In this document: piece by piece, positions 17,786 to 26,748 of the stretch
Position numbering within the stretch: position 1 is the first letter of the stretch
Layout: each line of letters begins with the position of its first letter
Origin: Oscillospiraceae bacterium
GTDB lineage: Bacteria > Bacillota > Clostridia > Oscillospirales > Oscillospiraceae
Assembly: GCA_017538965.1 (NCBI GenBank)
Contig: JAFYHU010000029.1
Span: 1-64,000, forward strand
DNA length: 64,000 nt
Direction of reading: 5' to 3'
Notes under the pieces: generated by a model
Told to the model about the DNA's origin: nothing
The model's input: the letters and a program-made list of their open reading frames with translations, nothing else
The model's database searches: none
Made by a program: the position numbers and the translations under genes

Positions 17786-18552
17786 TGTTTTCAAACTATC
17801 ATACCCACAGCCTGTTCTGCGACGGCGCGGACAGCCCGGAAGAGCTGGTTCAGGAAGCCATCCGCCTCGGCTGCCCGGAGATCGGTTTCTCCGGGCATTC
17901 GCATCTTGCGGAAGACGTCGGGAGCATGAGCGAAGAGGGAACGAGGGAATACTGCGCGGAGGTGCGGCGGCTGCAGAAGCAGTACGAAGGGCGCATCCGC
18001 ATTCTGCTCGGAATCGAGCAGGACATCTTTTCCGAGATCGAGCGGCCGCTGTTCGACTATGTCATCGGGGCCGTGCACTATGTCGAGAAAAACGGCGTGA
18101 AGTACGCGGTGGACGAGAGCAGGGAGAACTTTCTTGCCGCCGCGGAAGATGTGTACGGCGGGGATTATCTCGCCATGGCGGAGGACTATTATGCGCTGGT
18201 CGGGGCGCTGCCGGAGAAGACCGGCTGCGATATCGTCGCGCATTTTGACCTGATCACCAAATACAACGAAGGGGATGCGCTCTTCAGCACCGCGGATCCG
18301 CGCTATATCGCGGCGGCGGATGCCGCGCTCGAGCGCCTGCTGGAGGCCGGGCCGAGGCCGCTGCTCGAGGTAAACACGGGCGCGATGGCCCGCGGATGGC
18401 GGAGCGAAGCCTTTCCCGAACGGCGTATCCGGGAGCGCTGGCTCGGAGAGGGAGGGAAACTGATCCTCGCTTCCGACTGCCACGACAGGCGGAATCTCCT
18501 GTATGCGTTTGACGAGTTCGCGGCGCTTCCGCATGTAACAACATTATGTTAA
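17785..18552 (+). CDS. hisK: PHP-family histidinol-phosphatase
   Basis: The 255-residue product is a PHP-domain phosphoesterase with metal-binding histidines and acidic residues in NYHTHSLFCDGADSPEE, GFSGHSH, LGIEQDIF, GAVHYVE, IVAHFDLI and LASDCHD. These are the marks of the Gram-positive-type histidinol-phosphatase (HisK/HisJ), which fills the step that HisB's phosphatase does in enterobacteria. Its place at the end of the his operon, with a TGATG overlap, supports that job. It overlaps the next gene by 7 bases. Confidence 0.92.
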   Translation: MFSNYHTHSLFCDGADSPEELVQEAIRLGCPEIGFSGHSHLAEDVGSMSEEGTREYCAEVRRLQKQYEGRIRILLGIEQDIFSEIERPLFDYVIGAVHYVEKNGVKYAVDESRENFLAAAEDVYGGDYLAMAEDYYALVGALPEKTGCDIVAHFDLITKYNEGDALFSTADPRYIAAADAALERLLEAGPRPLLEVNTGAMARGWRSEAFPERRIRERWLGEGGKLILASDCHDRRNLLYAFDEFAALPHVTTLC

Positions 18553-19880
18553 CCAAAAACCAACAATATACCGTATCGATCGAGTCCTGTACCGTCGAGG
18601 GCTACGGCGTCTGCCGCCTCGACGGGCGGGCTGTTTTTGTCTCGGGCGCGCTGCCGGGGGAAGAGTGGGAGATTCTGATCCTGAAAGCGACCAACAGCGC
18701 CGTCTGGGCGAAGGGGATCCGCCTGATAGCCGCGTCCGATGCGCGCATTGCGAACGACTGCCCGAATCCCTGCGGGGGCTGCAGCCTCCGCCACCTCGAG
18801 TATGCGGCGGAACTCGCGGTCAAGAAGCAGCATACGGACGACTGCCTGCGGCGCCTCGGCGGGCAGGAGAAGGGGACCGACTGCATCCATCCCAGCCCCG
18901 CGATCGAGCGGTATCGAAACAAGGCTGTATTTGCCGTCGGGGAGCGGGAAGGGAAGGCCGTTTTCGGCTTTTACCGGCCGCGGAGCCATGATCTGATCCC
19001 GATTACGGACTGCCTGCTGCAGAGCGAACGCTGCCTGCGGGCGGCGAGGGCCGTGACCGATTTCATGAACCGGGAAGGAATTGCCGCCTATTGCGAAGAG
19101 AGCGGAAAGGGGACCGTGCGGCACATCTTCTGGCGGGAATCCGAGCGGGATGCGGTTCTCTGCATTACGGCCGCGCGGGGCTTCGGAGGACGGACGGAGG
19201 CGCTGGTCGCGTTTCTGCGCGAGGAATGTCCCTTCCTCACCGGGATTGTGCTGAATATCAACAAGGCGCGTCTGAACACGGTTCTCGCCGGGGAGTTTTA
19301 CACTCTCTGGGGAAGCGGGAGCGTACGGCAGGATTTCTGCGGAGTCGAGTTTGCGGTGCAGCCGCAGGCCTTCCTGCAGGTGAATCCCAGGCAGGCGGAA
19401 GCGATCTACGAGAAAGTGCGGGAATGGGCGGTGCCGGAGGGCAGCAGGGCGGAGATTCTCGACCTCTACTGCGGCGCGGGGACCATCAGCCTGGGTCTGG
19501 CCGGGAGCGCGGAGCGGGTCACCGGCGTGGAGATCGTCCCCGAGGCGGTGGAGAACGCGAAACAGAGCGCCGCGCGAAACGGCATATCCAATACCGAATT
19601 CTTCTGCGCGGATTCTTCGGAGCTGGGCCAGCTGGTGATTCACCCGGACACGGCCGTGGTCGACCCGCCGCGCAAGGGGCTGGATGAGCGCGTCGTGGCC
19701 GATCTGGCTGCGCTCGGACCGGAGCGGATCGTCTATGTGTCCTGCAATCCGGCAACTCTCGCCCGCGACCTGAAGCGCTTTGAAGAACGGGGCTACACAA
19801 TGGAGCGCGCGGAAGCCTACGACATGTTCCCGCGCACCGCACATGTCGAGACTGTCTGTTTACTGACACATAAAGCGTAA
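18546..19880 (+). CDS. rlmD: 23S rRNA (uracil-C5)-methyltransferase, RlmD/RlmCD type
   Basis: The enzyme methylates U to m5U in 23S rRNA using SAM. Residues 1-60 form a TRAM domain. The Fe-S cluster cysteines are in CPNPCGGCSL, with a fourth in ITDCLLQ. The SAM-binding core shows DLYCGAGTISLGLA, and the catalytic cysteine lies in YVSCNPATLARD. Length (444) suits the family; in Bacillota the enzyme may methylate two sites (RlmCD), which the sequence cannot tell. It overlaps hisK by 7 bases, so it is co-transcribed with the his genes, perhaps only by position. Confidence 0.93.
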   Translation: MLTKNQQYTVSIESCTVEGYGVCRLDGRAVFVSGALPGEEWEILILKATNSAVWAKGIRLIAASDARIANDCPNPCGGCSLRHLEYAAELAVKKQHTDDCLRRLGGQEKGTDCIHPSPAIERYRNKAVFAVGEREGKAVFGFYRPRSHDLIPITDCLLQSERCLRAARAVTDFMNREGIAAYCEESGKGTVRHIFWRESERDAVLCITAARGFGGRTEALVAFLREECPFLTGIVLNINKARLNTVLAGEFYTLWGSGSVRQDFCGVEFAVQPQAFLQVNPRQAEAIYEKVREWAVPEGSRAEILDLYCGAGTISLGLAGSAERVTGVEIVPEAVENAKQSAARNGISNTEFFCADSSELGQLVIHPDTAVVDPPRKGLDERVVADLAALGPERIVYVSCNPATLARDLKRFEERGYTMERAEAYDMFPRTAHVETVCLLTHKA

Positions 19881-19908
19881 AAAGGGACGCAGAAGGCTCG
19901 AAATCAAG

Positions 19909-19962
19909 GGGTTTCCGTCATCGGGAGCGAACCGTGCTCCGCGTGACGGGAACCCTCTTTTT
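19909..19962 (+). terminator. Strong intrinsic terminator of the his-rlmD operon
   Basis: GGGTTTCCGTCA (19909-19920) pairs with TGACGGGAACCC (19944-19955; one G-U pair), with an inner GGAGC/GCTCC stem, followed by TCTTTTTT. Confidence 0.92.
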
Positions 19963-20021
19963 TCTCCGCGCGAACCTGTCGAAAGCAGGGATTCGGGGGC
20001 GCTTTTTTTCCGTTCGCAGGG

Positions 20022-20050
20022 TAGAAATCTACAATATAGTGTGCTATAAT
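20022..20050 (+). promoter_or_regulatory. Promoter and probable operator of the XRE regulator
   Basis: TATAAT (20045-20050) with TAGAAA 17 bases upstream. The region holds two dyads: TAGAAATCTA, and AATATAG/CTATAAT overlapping the -10 box. Such overlap suggests autorepression by the XRE protein encoded next. Confidence 0.6.
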
Positions 20051-20087
20051 ATTAATCTATGAGTTAACAAATTAGGGAGGTGTGACG

Positions 20088-20315
20088 ATGCTGCGAAACG
20101 ATGTAGAGCTTGATCTGAAAACCCGGGTTATTGAGGATCGGACCACTCAGAAAGAAATTGCTGAGAGAATCGGCGTTTCCTTGCCCTATGTAAACCGTAT
20201 CATCCGGGGACACGAACAAATCGTGAATAAAACCTTCATTAAGATGTTGGATGAGCTTGGCTATGACGTAGAACTAACCTATCGGAAGAAACAAGATGAT
20301 TCTAAGGATGCATAG
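20088..20315 (+). CDS. Small XRE-family DNA-binding regulator
   Basis: A 75-residue helix-turn-helix protein. The motif region is TTQKEIAERIGVSLPYVNRI followed by IRGHEQIVNKTF, a typical Cro/C1-type HTH with a recognition helix around SLPYVNRIIRG; little else is attached, so it acts as a bare DNA-binding domain, probably as a dimer. The ATG at 20088 has AGGGAGGT seven bases upstream; the GTG at 20082 is too close to it. The stop is TAG, and the same frame stays open for 57 more codons to just before the kinase gene. Target genes may be its own and the downstream signalling genes. Confidence 0.88.
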   Translation: MLRNDVELDLKTRVIEDRTTQKEIAERIGVSLPYVNRIIRGHEQIVNKTFIKMLDELGYDVELTYRKKQDDSKDA

Positions 20316-20489
20316 CGGCTTCAATCAGCAGAATGGCATGAAGGAGGCGCATCCTCGGATGCATTCAATTCGAACGAAATTCACTCTTTCCTGTTATACT
20401 GCCAGCATCAGGACGATTATGAGAGAATCCTGGAGGAGTTCCTGAGATACTGCGACTTGAAGGGATACGGGAAAGCACAAAAGGAGTGA
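20316..20489 (+). other. Open frame continuing after the XRE amber stop
   Basis: After the TAG at 20313 the frame is open for 57 codons to TGA at 20487. Its last part reads like a protein end (DDYERILEEFLRYCDLKGYG) and its stop codon lies inside the AAGGAGTGA Shine-Dalgarno of the kinase gene. There is no ATG or GTG start in frame with a ribosome site. It may be the remnant of a small gene or a read-through extension; I cannot decide. Confidence 0.3.
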
Positions 20490-20495
20490 ACAGAC

Positions 20496-23105
20496 ATGGC
20501 AAAGGATACTGAAATGCAGGTATTGGATCAGCAAAAAATCATTATCAACGACCTCTTGATGGAATGCATTACCATTTTGCGCAGGAACGGAGACCATGAG
20601 GTCGCCTTTAACAAACTGCTGGACCTGGTCGCGTCGTTTTACGACGCAGACCGCTCCTATATTTTTGAATTTGACCTGGGTTCCCAGCGGATGAGCAACA
20701 CCTATGAGTGGTGCGCCGAGGGCATTGAAGCGGAAATATCCCTGCTGCAGAACATGGACATCGCCATTGTGGACCGCTGGATTGTGCAGTTTGAGGCTCA
20801 GGGCGAGTTCTATATCAATTCTACCGACGGCGAGCTGGATCACGACTCGGATGAGTACAAGATCCTCGCAATGCAGGGTATCCAGTCGCTGATGGCAGCG
20901 CCGCTGCGGCTTGGCGGTGATATTGTCGGTTTTCTCGGCGTGGACAATCCCCGCGCCAATACCAACACGCTGCTGGTTTTGCAGGCGGTGTCGTCCTTTG
21001 TGGTCAACCAGTTGGGCAAGCAGAGCGAGGAGCGGCAGCAGATGATGCTCAGTGCACTGACGGACGATTATGATGTTTTGATCCGCTCGGATATCGACCG
21101 CGACACCTTTGCGGTGCTGCGCACGAACGACAGCTATAAGGAGCATTGCCCGGAGCTGTATTCCTACCGCTCCCTCTCCGCTTTTCTCGACCGTATCAGC
21201 CATCTGAACGAAGAGGAATATGAGGCCTTCCACACCCGCGTAAACTGCGAAAGCATTGTACAGCACCTGACGCGGGACCATGCGCTGTACCACAATTTCA
21301 GGCTTACGGATCAGGCGGGGAACAGCACGACCTATCAGGTAAAAATCGTTCCGGTCGGCGCATGGCCGGAGTCCCGCCGGATCCTCCTGGGCATCCACAA
21401 CATTGAGGAAACCGTACGCGCAGAAGAAAGTCAACGGCGGATGCTTCAGGAAGCACTGGATAAGGCGGAGCGCATCCAGCATTCCCTCGCACAGCACTCC
21501 GCCGTGATCGAGGCGCTGACCCGCGTCTACGATTCGGTCTGGCTTATCGACGATCCCAAGACCGAACATTTCCAACTGTATCGCATAGACGAGAGCATGA
21601 GCCATCTTCTGCCCGCGCAGGCCGCGGCAAAGCTCACGAAGGCTTCCGATGCCTTTGCGTTCTATTCCAATCTGGTGCTGGAAGAAGATCGTCAGGAATT
21701 TCTGGAAGCTGTCAGGATGGAAAATATAATCCGCAATACGGAGAACAGGCTGATCTATTCGGTGCCGTTCCGACGGGTCTTTGACAGCGGGATCCGCTAC
21801 TACAGGGTGGAGTTTGCCAGACTGGCGCTTGAAGATGATCTCTCCAACATCGTGCTCGGTTTTAAGGACGTGGACGAGGAAGTGCGGAAGGAGCAGCAGA
21901 TCCAGCAGACCCTGCGGGAAGCCATCGCCGCCGCCAACGCCTCCAACATGGCAAAAACCAGCTTTCTCTCCAACATGAGCCACGAGATCCGTACACCCAT
22001 GAACACCATCATCGGTCTGGACAACATCGCTCTGAATGATCCGGATCTCACACCGCATACCAGAGAACAACTGGAAAAGATCGGCAGCAGCGCCAAGCAT
22101 CTTTTGGGCATCATCAATGATATTCTGGATATGAGCCGCATCGAATCCGGGCGCATGGAGCTCAAGGACGAGGAGTTCAGTTTCCGGCAATTTCTGGAAC
22201 AGATCAATGTGATGGTGAGCGGGCAGTGCGCGGACAAAGGCCTGCAATACGAGTGCAGGAAGATCGGGAAAACCGAGGACTACTACATCGGCGATGAGAT
22301 GAAGCTCAAGCAAGTGCTAATCAACATACTGGGCAACGCAGTCAAGTTCACGCAGGCGCCTGGTTCGGTCACCTTTACCGTGGAGCAGACCTCCAGCTTT
22401 GATGATCACCGCAGCCTTCGCTTTACTGTCAGCGATACCGGCATCGGCATGAGCAAGGATTACATTCCCAAAATATTTGAGGCGTTCTCCCAGGAAACAG
22501 AGGGGGCCGGCAACAAGCTCGGCAGCACAGGCCTGGGTATGGCGATCACCAAAAACATCGTCGCCATGATGAACGGCGACATCCACGTGGACAGCGAAAA
22601 AGGCAAAGGCTCCACCTTTACCGTCACCGTGACGCTCAAGGGCTCCGACCGCCGTGATGAGGCAGAGCCGGAGCAGGCGCAGGAGCCGTCCGCTCAACCG
22701 GAGGATTCTGGTGTTGCGCTGGCAGGCAGCCTGGTTCTGATCGCAGAGGATATGGAGCTCAACGCAGAGATTCTGATGGATCTGCTGGAGATGGAAGAGA
22801 TTCGCTCTGAGCACGCGGAGAATGGTCAGGCAGCTGTTGACATGTTCTCGGAGCATCAGGCAGGATATTACGACGCGATTCTCATGGATGTGCGCATGCC
22901 CGTGATGGACGGTCTGGAGGCCACCCGCGCCATCCGTGCTCTGGATCGGCCGGATGCAAAAAGCATCCCCATCATCGCCATGACCGCCAACGCCTTTGAC
23001 GAGGACGTACAGCAGTCCCTGCAGGCGGGGATGAACGCGCATCTTTCCAAACCGGTCGAACCGGAGCGCCTGTATGAAATGCTCAGCCAGATGATTCACA
23101 GATAA
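20496..23105 (+). CDS. Hybrid sensor histidine kinase with GAF and PAS-like domains and a receiver
   Basis: An 869-residue cytoplasmic hybrid kinase. In order: a GAF domain (about 25-180, ending with PLRLGGDIVGFLGVDNPR), a PAS-like region (about 190-310), a second sensory module (about 335-465, IEALTRVYDSVWLIDD onward), a HisKA dimerisation domain with phospho-acceptor His496 in NMSHEIRTPMN, a HATPase domain (NILGNAVKFT, DTGIGM, GLGMAI boxes), and a C-terminal receiver with Asp798 in ILMDVRMPVMDG. No transmembrane segment is seen. There is no separate output protein; the partner may be a phosphotransfer protein elsewhere. The second sensory module is shared with the EAL gene downstream. A clear AAGGAG site precedes the start. 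Confidence 0.93.
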   Translation: MAKDTEMQVLDQQKIIINDLLMECITILRRNGDHEVAFNKLLDLVASFYDADRSYIFEFDLGSQRMSNTYEWCAEGIEAEISLLQNMDIAIVDRWIVQFEAQGEFYINSTDGELDHDSDEYKILAMQGIQSLMAAPLRLGGDIVGFLGVDNPRANTNTLLVLQAVSSFVVNQLGKQSEERQQMMLSALTDDYDVLIRSDIDRDTFAVLRTNDSYKEHCPELYSYRSLSAFLDRISHLNEEEYEAFHTRVNCESIVQHLTRDHALYHNFRLTDQAGNSTTYQVKIVPVGAWPESRRILLGIHNIEETVRAEESQRRMLQEALDKAERIQHSLAQHSAVIEALTRVYDSVWLIDDPKTEHFQLYRIDESMSHLLPAQAAAKLTKASDAFAFYSNLVLEEDRQEFLEAVRMENIIRNTENRLIYSVPFRRVFDSGIRYYRVEFARLALEDDLSNIVLGFKDVDEEVRKEQQIQQTLREAIAAANASNMAKTSFLSNMSHEIRTPMNTIIGLDNIALNDPDLTPHTREQLEKIGSSAKHLLGIINDILDMSRIESGRMELKDEEFSFRQFLEQINVMVSGQCADKGLQYECRKIGKTEDYYIGDEMKLKQVLINILGNAVKFTQAPGSVTFTVEQTSSFDDHRSLRFTVSDTGIGMSKDYIPKIFEAFSQETEGAGNKLGSTGLGMAITKNIVAMMNGDIHVDSEKGKGSTFTVTVTLKGSDRRDEAEPEQAQEPSAQPEDSGVALAGSLVLIAEDMELNAEILMDLLEMEEIRSEHAENGQAAVDMFSEHQAGYYDAILMDVRMPVMDGLEATRAIRALDRPDAKSIPIIAMTANAFDEDVQQSLQAGMNAHLSKPVEPERLYEMLSQMIHR

Positions 23106-23246
23106 CCGTGCACGGCAAAACGCGCTGAGGTGCACAGAAAAAACACGTTCATAAGCTCGATCATACTGCCGGCGGAACTTGAGAAATATGCCTCGCGGAT
23201 CATGACGGTTTGGGATAATGCCAGGAAAGCAGGACTGAAATCATGA
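23106..23246 (+). other. Possible coding remnant before the EAL gene
   Basis: The frame after the kinase stop is open to a TGA that overlaps the next ATG as ATGA. Its last 25 codons read like a real C-terminus (ILPAELEKYASRIMTVWDNA). A lost gene once coupled to the EAL gene is possible. Evidence is weak. Confidence 0.25.
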
Positions 23247-26203
23247 AGAAATACGAATTTACAAAAGAACAGCGCGCCTTTATCGAAGGCATGCGCCTGC
23301 CTTTCGCCATTTGCTAGTTTCTTGAGAAAGGCGTTGCGACCCTCGTCGTATCGGACGGCTTCTGTGCGATGTTTGGTTATCAGGACCGAGCCCAGGCGTA
23401 TTCCGACATGAATCAGAACATGTTTAAGGATATTCACCCGGATGACACGGCCAGGTTCACGAATGCCCTTCTCCGCTTTGGCGTCGGAGGGGGCAGGCTG
23501 GAATTGCTGTACCGCACAAAGAAGAGAGATACTGCCGGATATAAGGTCATCCACCTGCTCGGCGAGCATGTGGATACGGACGACGGACTGCGCCTTGCTC
23601 AGATCTGGTTTACCGAAGAGGGCGATTATCAGGAAGAGAGCGGGACTGACCTTCAACGCGGCGTTCAGAAAGAGCTTCAGGAGGAAAGCTTCAAAAACAG
23701 CGCCAGGTATGATTACCTGACCGGGCTTCCGAACATGAGTTCTTTCTTTGAACTGGCTGAGATCGGCAGAAAGACCATATTGGATCAGGGAGGCCTGCCC
23801 GCGCTTTTGTATTTTGATCTGGGAGGAATGAAGTCCTACAACCATAAATACGGCTTTTCCGAGGGCGATATGCTGCTCAGGCATTTCGCGGGACTCCTGA
23901 GCCGGACTTTCGGTACGGAGAGGTGCAGTCATATCAACGCGGATCATTTTGCAGCATTTGCGGATGAGAACGGACTGGAAGACCGGCTGGGCCGTCTGTT
24001 CCGGGAATGGCGGGCGATGGAGAACAACAAGCATCTTCCGATATGCGTCGGCGTCTATCCGAACCGGATCGAAGCTGTACCGGTAGGCATGGCGTATGAC
24101 CGTGCGAAGATCGCGTGCGACGCCATCAAGGGAACCTATGCCTCATCCTTCAATTATTACAGCCATGCCCTGAGCGAAGGGATCGTCAGGCAGCAATATA
24201 TTCTTGAAACCTTTGAACGGGCGCTGTCCGAGAACTGGATACAGGTCTACTATCAGCCGATCGTGAGGGCCATCGACGGGAAAGTCTGCAATGAAGAGGC
24301 CCTGGCGAGATGGATCGACCCGGTCAAGGGCTTCCTGTCGCCCGCGGAGTTTATCCCCTATCTTGAGGATGCGGGCCTGATCTACAAGCTGGATCTGTAT
24401 ATCCTTGACCAGGTACTGAGGTATATCAAAATCAAGGAGGCCGAGGGCTTCTACATCGTGCCGCATTCCATCAATCTTTCCCGATCTGATTTTGATGCCT
24501 GCGATATGGTTGAAGAAATCAGGCGCCGCGTGGACGCTGCCGGTGTCAGCCGGGACAGAATCAATATCGAAATCACGGAAAGCGTGATCGGGAGCGATTT
24601 TGATTACATGAAAACGCAGGTTGAACGCTTCCAGGCCTTCGGCTTCCCCGTGTGGATGGATGACTTTGGCAGCGGCTATTCCGCGCTGGATATGCTTCAA
24701 AGTATCAAGTTCGACCTGATCAAATTTGACATGGGTTTTATGCGAAGGCTGGACGATAACGACGACGGAAGGATCATATTGACCGAACTGATGAAGATGG
24801 CATCGGCTCTGGGCGTGGATACCATCTGCGAGGGCGTGGAGACGGAGGAGCAGATGCGTTTTCTTCAGGAAATCGGCTGCTCCAGGCTTCAGGGTTTCTA
24901 TTTCAGCAAACCTGTTCCGATTCTGCATGTCCTTAAATATCACAGAGCGCACAGGCTGACGGGGTATGAAAACCCCGAGGAGTCCGAATACTACGAGTCG
25001 CTGTGCAGCCTGAATCTGTATGATGTCGGCGTCGTTGCGCGCGAGGAAAAGACTTCTCTCCGGAACACGTACAACACCCTGCCGATGTGCATTATCGAAG
25101 TCAAAGGCGACAGCACGCGGTTCGTGCGCACTAACCAGTCCTACCGCGACTTCTTCATGCGATTCTTCCATCTTGATCCGTCGGCGCTTGGCCCGGCATT
25201 CGCCAAATATGACGCGGCTTTCATGCACAATGTCGTAAAGGCCTGCTGCGAAAAGGGAATCCGCACTTTCTATGATGAAAAGATGCCGGACGGTTCCATC
25301 GTCCATTCCTTTGCGCGCCGTGTCGATGTCAATCCGGTTAACGGCGTTACGGCGATTGCCATCGCGGTACTGTCCATCCGGGAGCCGAATGAAAAACTGA
25401 TGACCGAACAGATCCTGACTGTGATCGAACAGTTCGGAGAATACATGCCCGGCGGCTTCTTTATCTACAGAGCTGATGATGGGAGACTGCTGTATGCCAA
25501 CAAAGCCGTCTTTGAGGTGTTCGGCTGCGACAGTCTGGAGGAATTCAAGGCGTTGACCGGCTTTACTTTCCGCGGCATGGTCCATCCGGATGACTACGAG
25601 AGGATCTCTACGTCGATCAAGGATCAGATAAAGGACAGCCAGTCCGACCTCGATTTTGTGGAATATCGGATCATCCGCAAGGACGGCGCGGTGCGCTGGC
25701 TCGACGATTACGGCCATTACATTGAATACGACGACCAGAACAGCCTGTATTATGTGTTCATCTCGGACATCACCGACAAGTATGAACAGGCAGAATCGGA
25801 TAAGGCGCAGCGCGCCGCCGTTATTGAGGCGCTGACCAGGGCCTACGATTCGGTCTGGCTCATCAACGACGTTGAAACCCAGAAATTTGAATTGTTCCGC
25901 ATCGACAAAGAAATGGAACATCTCATCCCGGCAGACGTTGCCGTGAAGATCGAGAAATTCTCCCAGGCCTTCGCTTTCTATTCAAAACTGGTGCTGGAGG
26001 AAGACCGACAGCGGTTCCTTGAGGCTCTCACGCCGGAGTGCCTCGTCAGAAACACGGAGAACATGCCGATTTATTCCGTGCCCTTCCGGCGGGTGTTTGA
26101 TGATGGCATCCGCAACTACAGGGTGGAGTTTGCAAAGCTCGATCTGCCCGGCGGAAAAACCGGCATCGTATGCGGCTTCAAGAACGTGGACAAACAACAG
26201 TAA
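23243..26203 (+). pseudogene. PAS/GGDEF-like/EAL cyclic-di-GMP protein interrupted by an amber codon
   Basis: The natural start is the ATG at 23243 (MKKYEFTKEQRAF); codon 25 is TAG (23315-23317), after which the frame runs intact for 961 codons. Domains: an N-terminal PAS (split by the TAG), a degenerate GGDEF domain whose signature is NADHF, so no cyclase activity is expected, an EAL phosphodiesterase domain with EALARW, DDFGSGYSALD and EGVETEEQ, which looks catalytic, a PAS-like region, a PAS with HPDDYERI, and a C-terminal module shared with the upstream kinase. The first ATG after the stop (23369) has no ribosome site. Most likely a recent nonsense mutation; readthrough or internal start is possible. 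Confidence 0.75.
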
Positions 26204-26335
26204 GAATGATCAATTTTCGATACAGCGCAGCAATCGTATGTGCCATAGCAACTTTTGCAGCTGTTCAGGAAGGGCATTTCATCAGGACGGGAAGAGAGCA
26301 ATAGAGAACGAAAATCGGAATTTGAGAGGCTGATT

Positions 26336-26746
26336 ATGAGACTGGACGGTTTTGGATTGCTTGTTGAAAATATGGCTGAAATGATTCGGTTTTACAGAGA
26401 TGTGCTCGGCTTTGAGATTAAAGAAGCAGAGGATACATCGAATGTCTATCTTGTTAAGGATGGCACCCTGTTTCTGCTGTATGGAAGAAACGACTTTGAA
26501 AAGATGACAAATCGCAGATATGACTATATCAAAGGTCTGAACGGACACTTTGAAATGGCTCTTTATGTTGATACATTTGATGAGGTCGATGCTGCGTTCA
26601 AAAAAGCAGTGGAAAACGGAGCAACGCCTGTTTTGGAGCCGGAACTTGAGCCGTGGGGCCAGAGAACCTGTTATATTGCTGATCCTGAAGGGAATCTGAT
26701 CGAGATCGGTTCATGGGATAAACCCTACGAAGAAAAAGATTCATAA
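26336..26746 (+). CDS. VOC (glyoxalase/bleomycin-resistance fold) protein
   Basis: A 136-residue vicinal-oxygen-chelate protein, a metal-dependent fold found in glyoxalases, dioxygenases and drug-resistance proteins. Seen: the N-terminal GFGLLVENMAEMIRFYRDVLGFEIK, the central FEMALYVDTFDEVDAAFKKAVENG and the C-terminal YIADPEGNLIEIGSW, the usual two beta-alpha-beta-beta-beta halves. The substrate is not predictable. I use the ATG at 26336; the frame extends to 26255 but without family resemblance. Base composition is more AT-rich than in most neighbours, shared with the next gene, 2 bases on. Confidence 0.85.
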   Translation: MRLDGFGLLVENMAEMIRFYRDVLGFEIKEAEDTSNVYLVKDGTLFLLYGRNDFEKMTNRRYDYIKGLNGHFEMALYVDTFDEVDAAFKKAVENGATPVLEPELEPWGQRTCYIADPEGNLIEIGSWDKPYEEKDS

Positions 26747-26748
26747 CC

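Noticed and set aside
23243-26203. Active diguanylate cyclase
   Set aside because: The GGDEF signature is replaced by NADHF; only the EAL domain keeps catalytic motifs.
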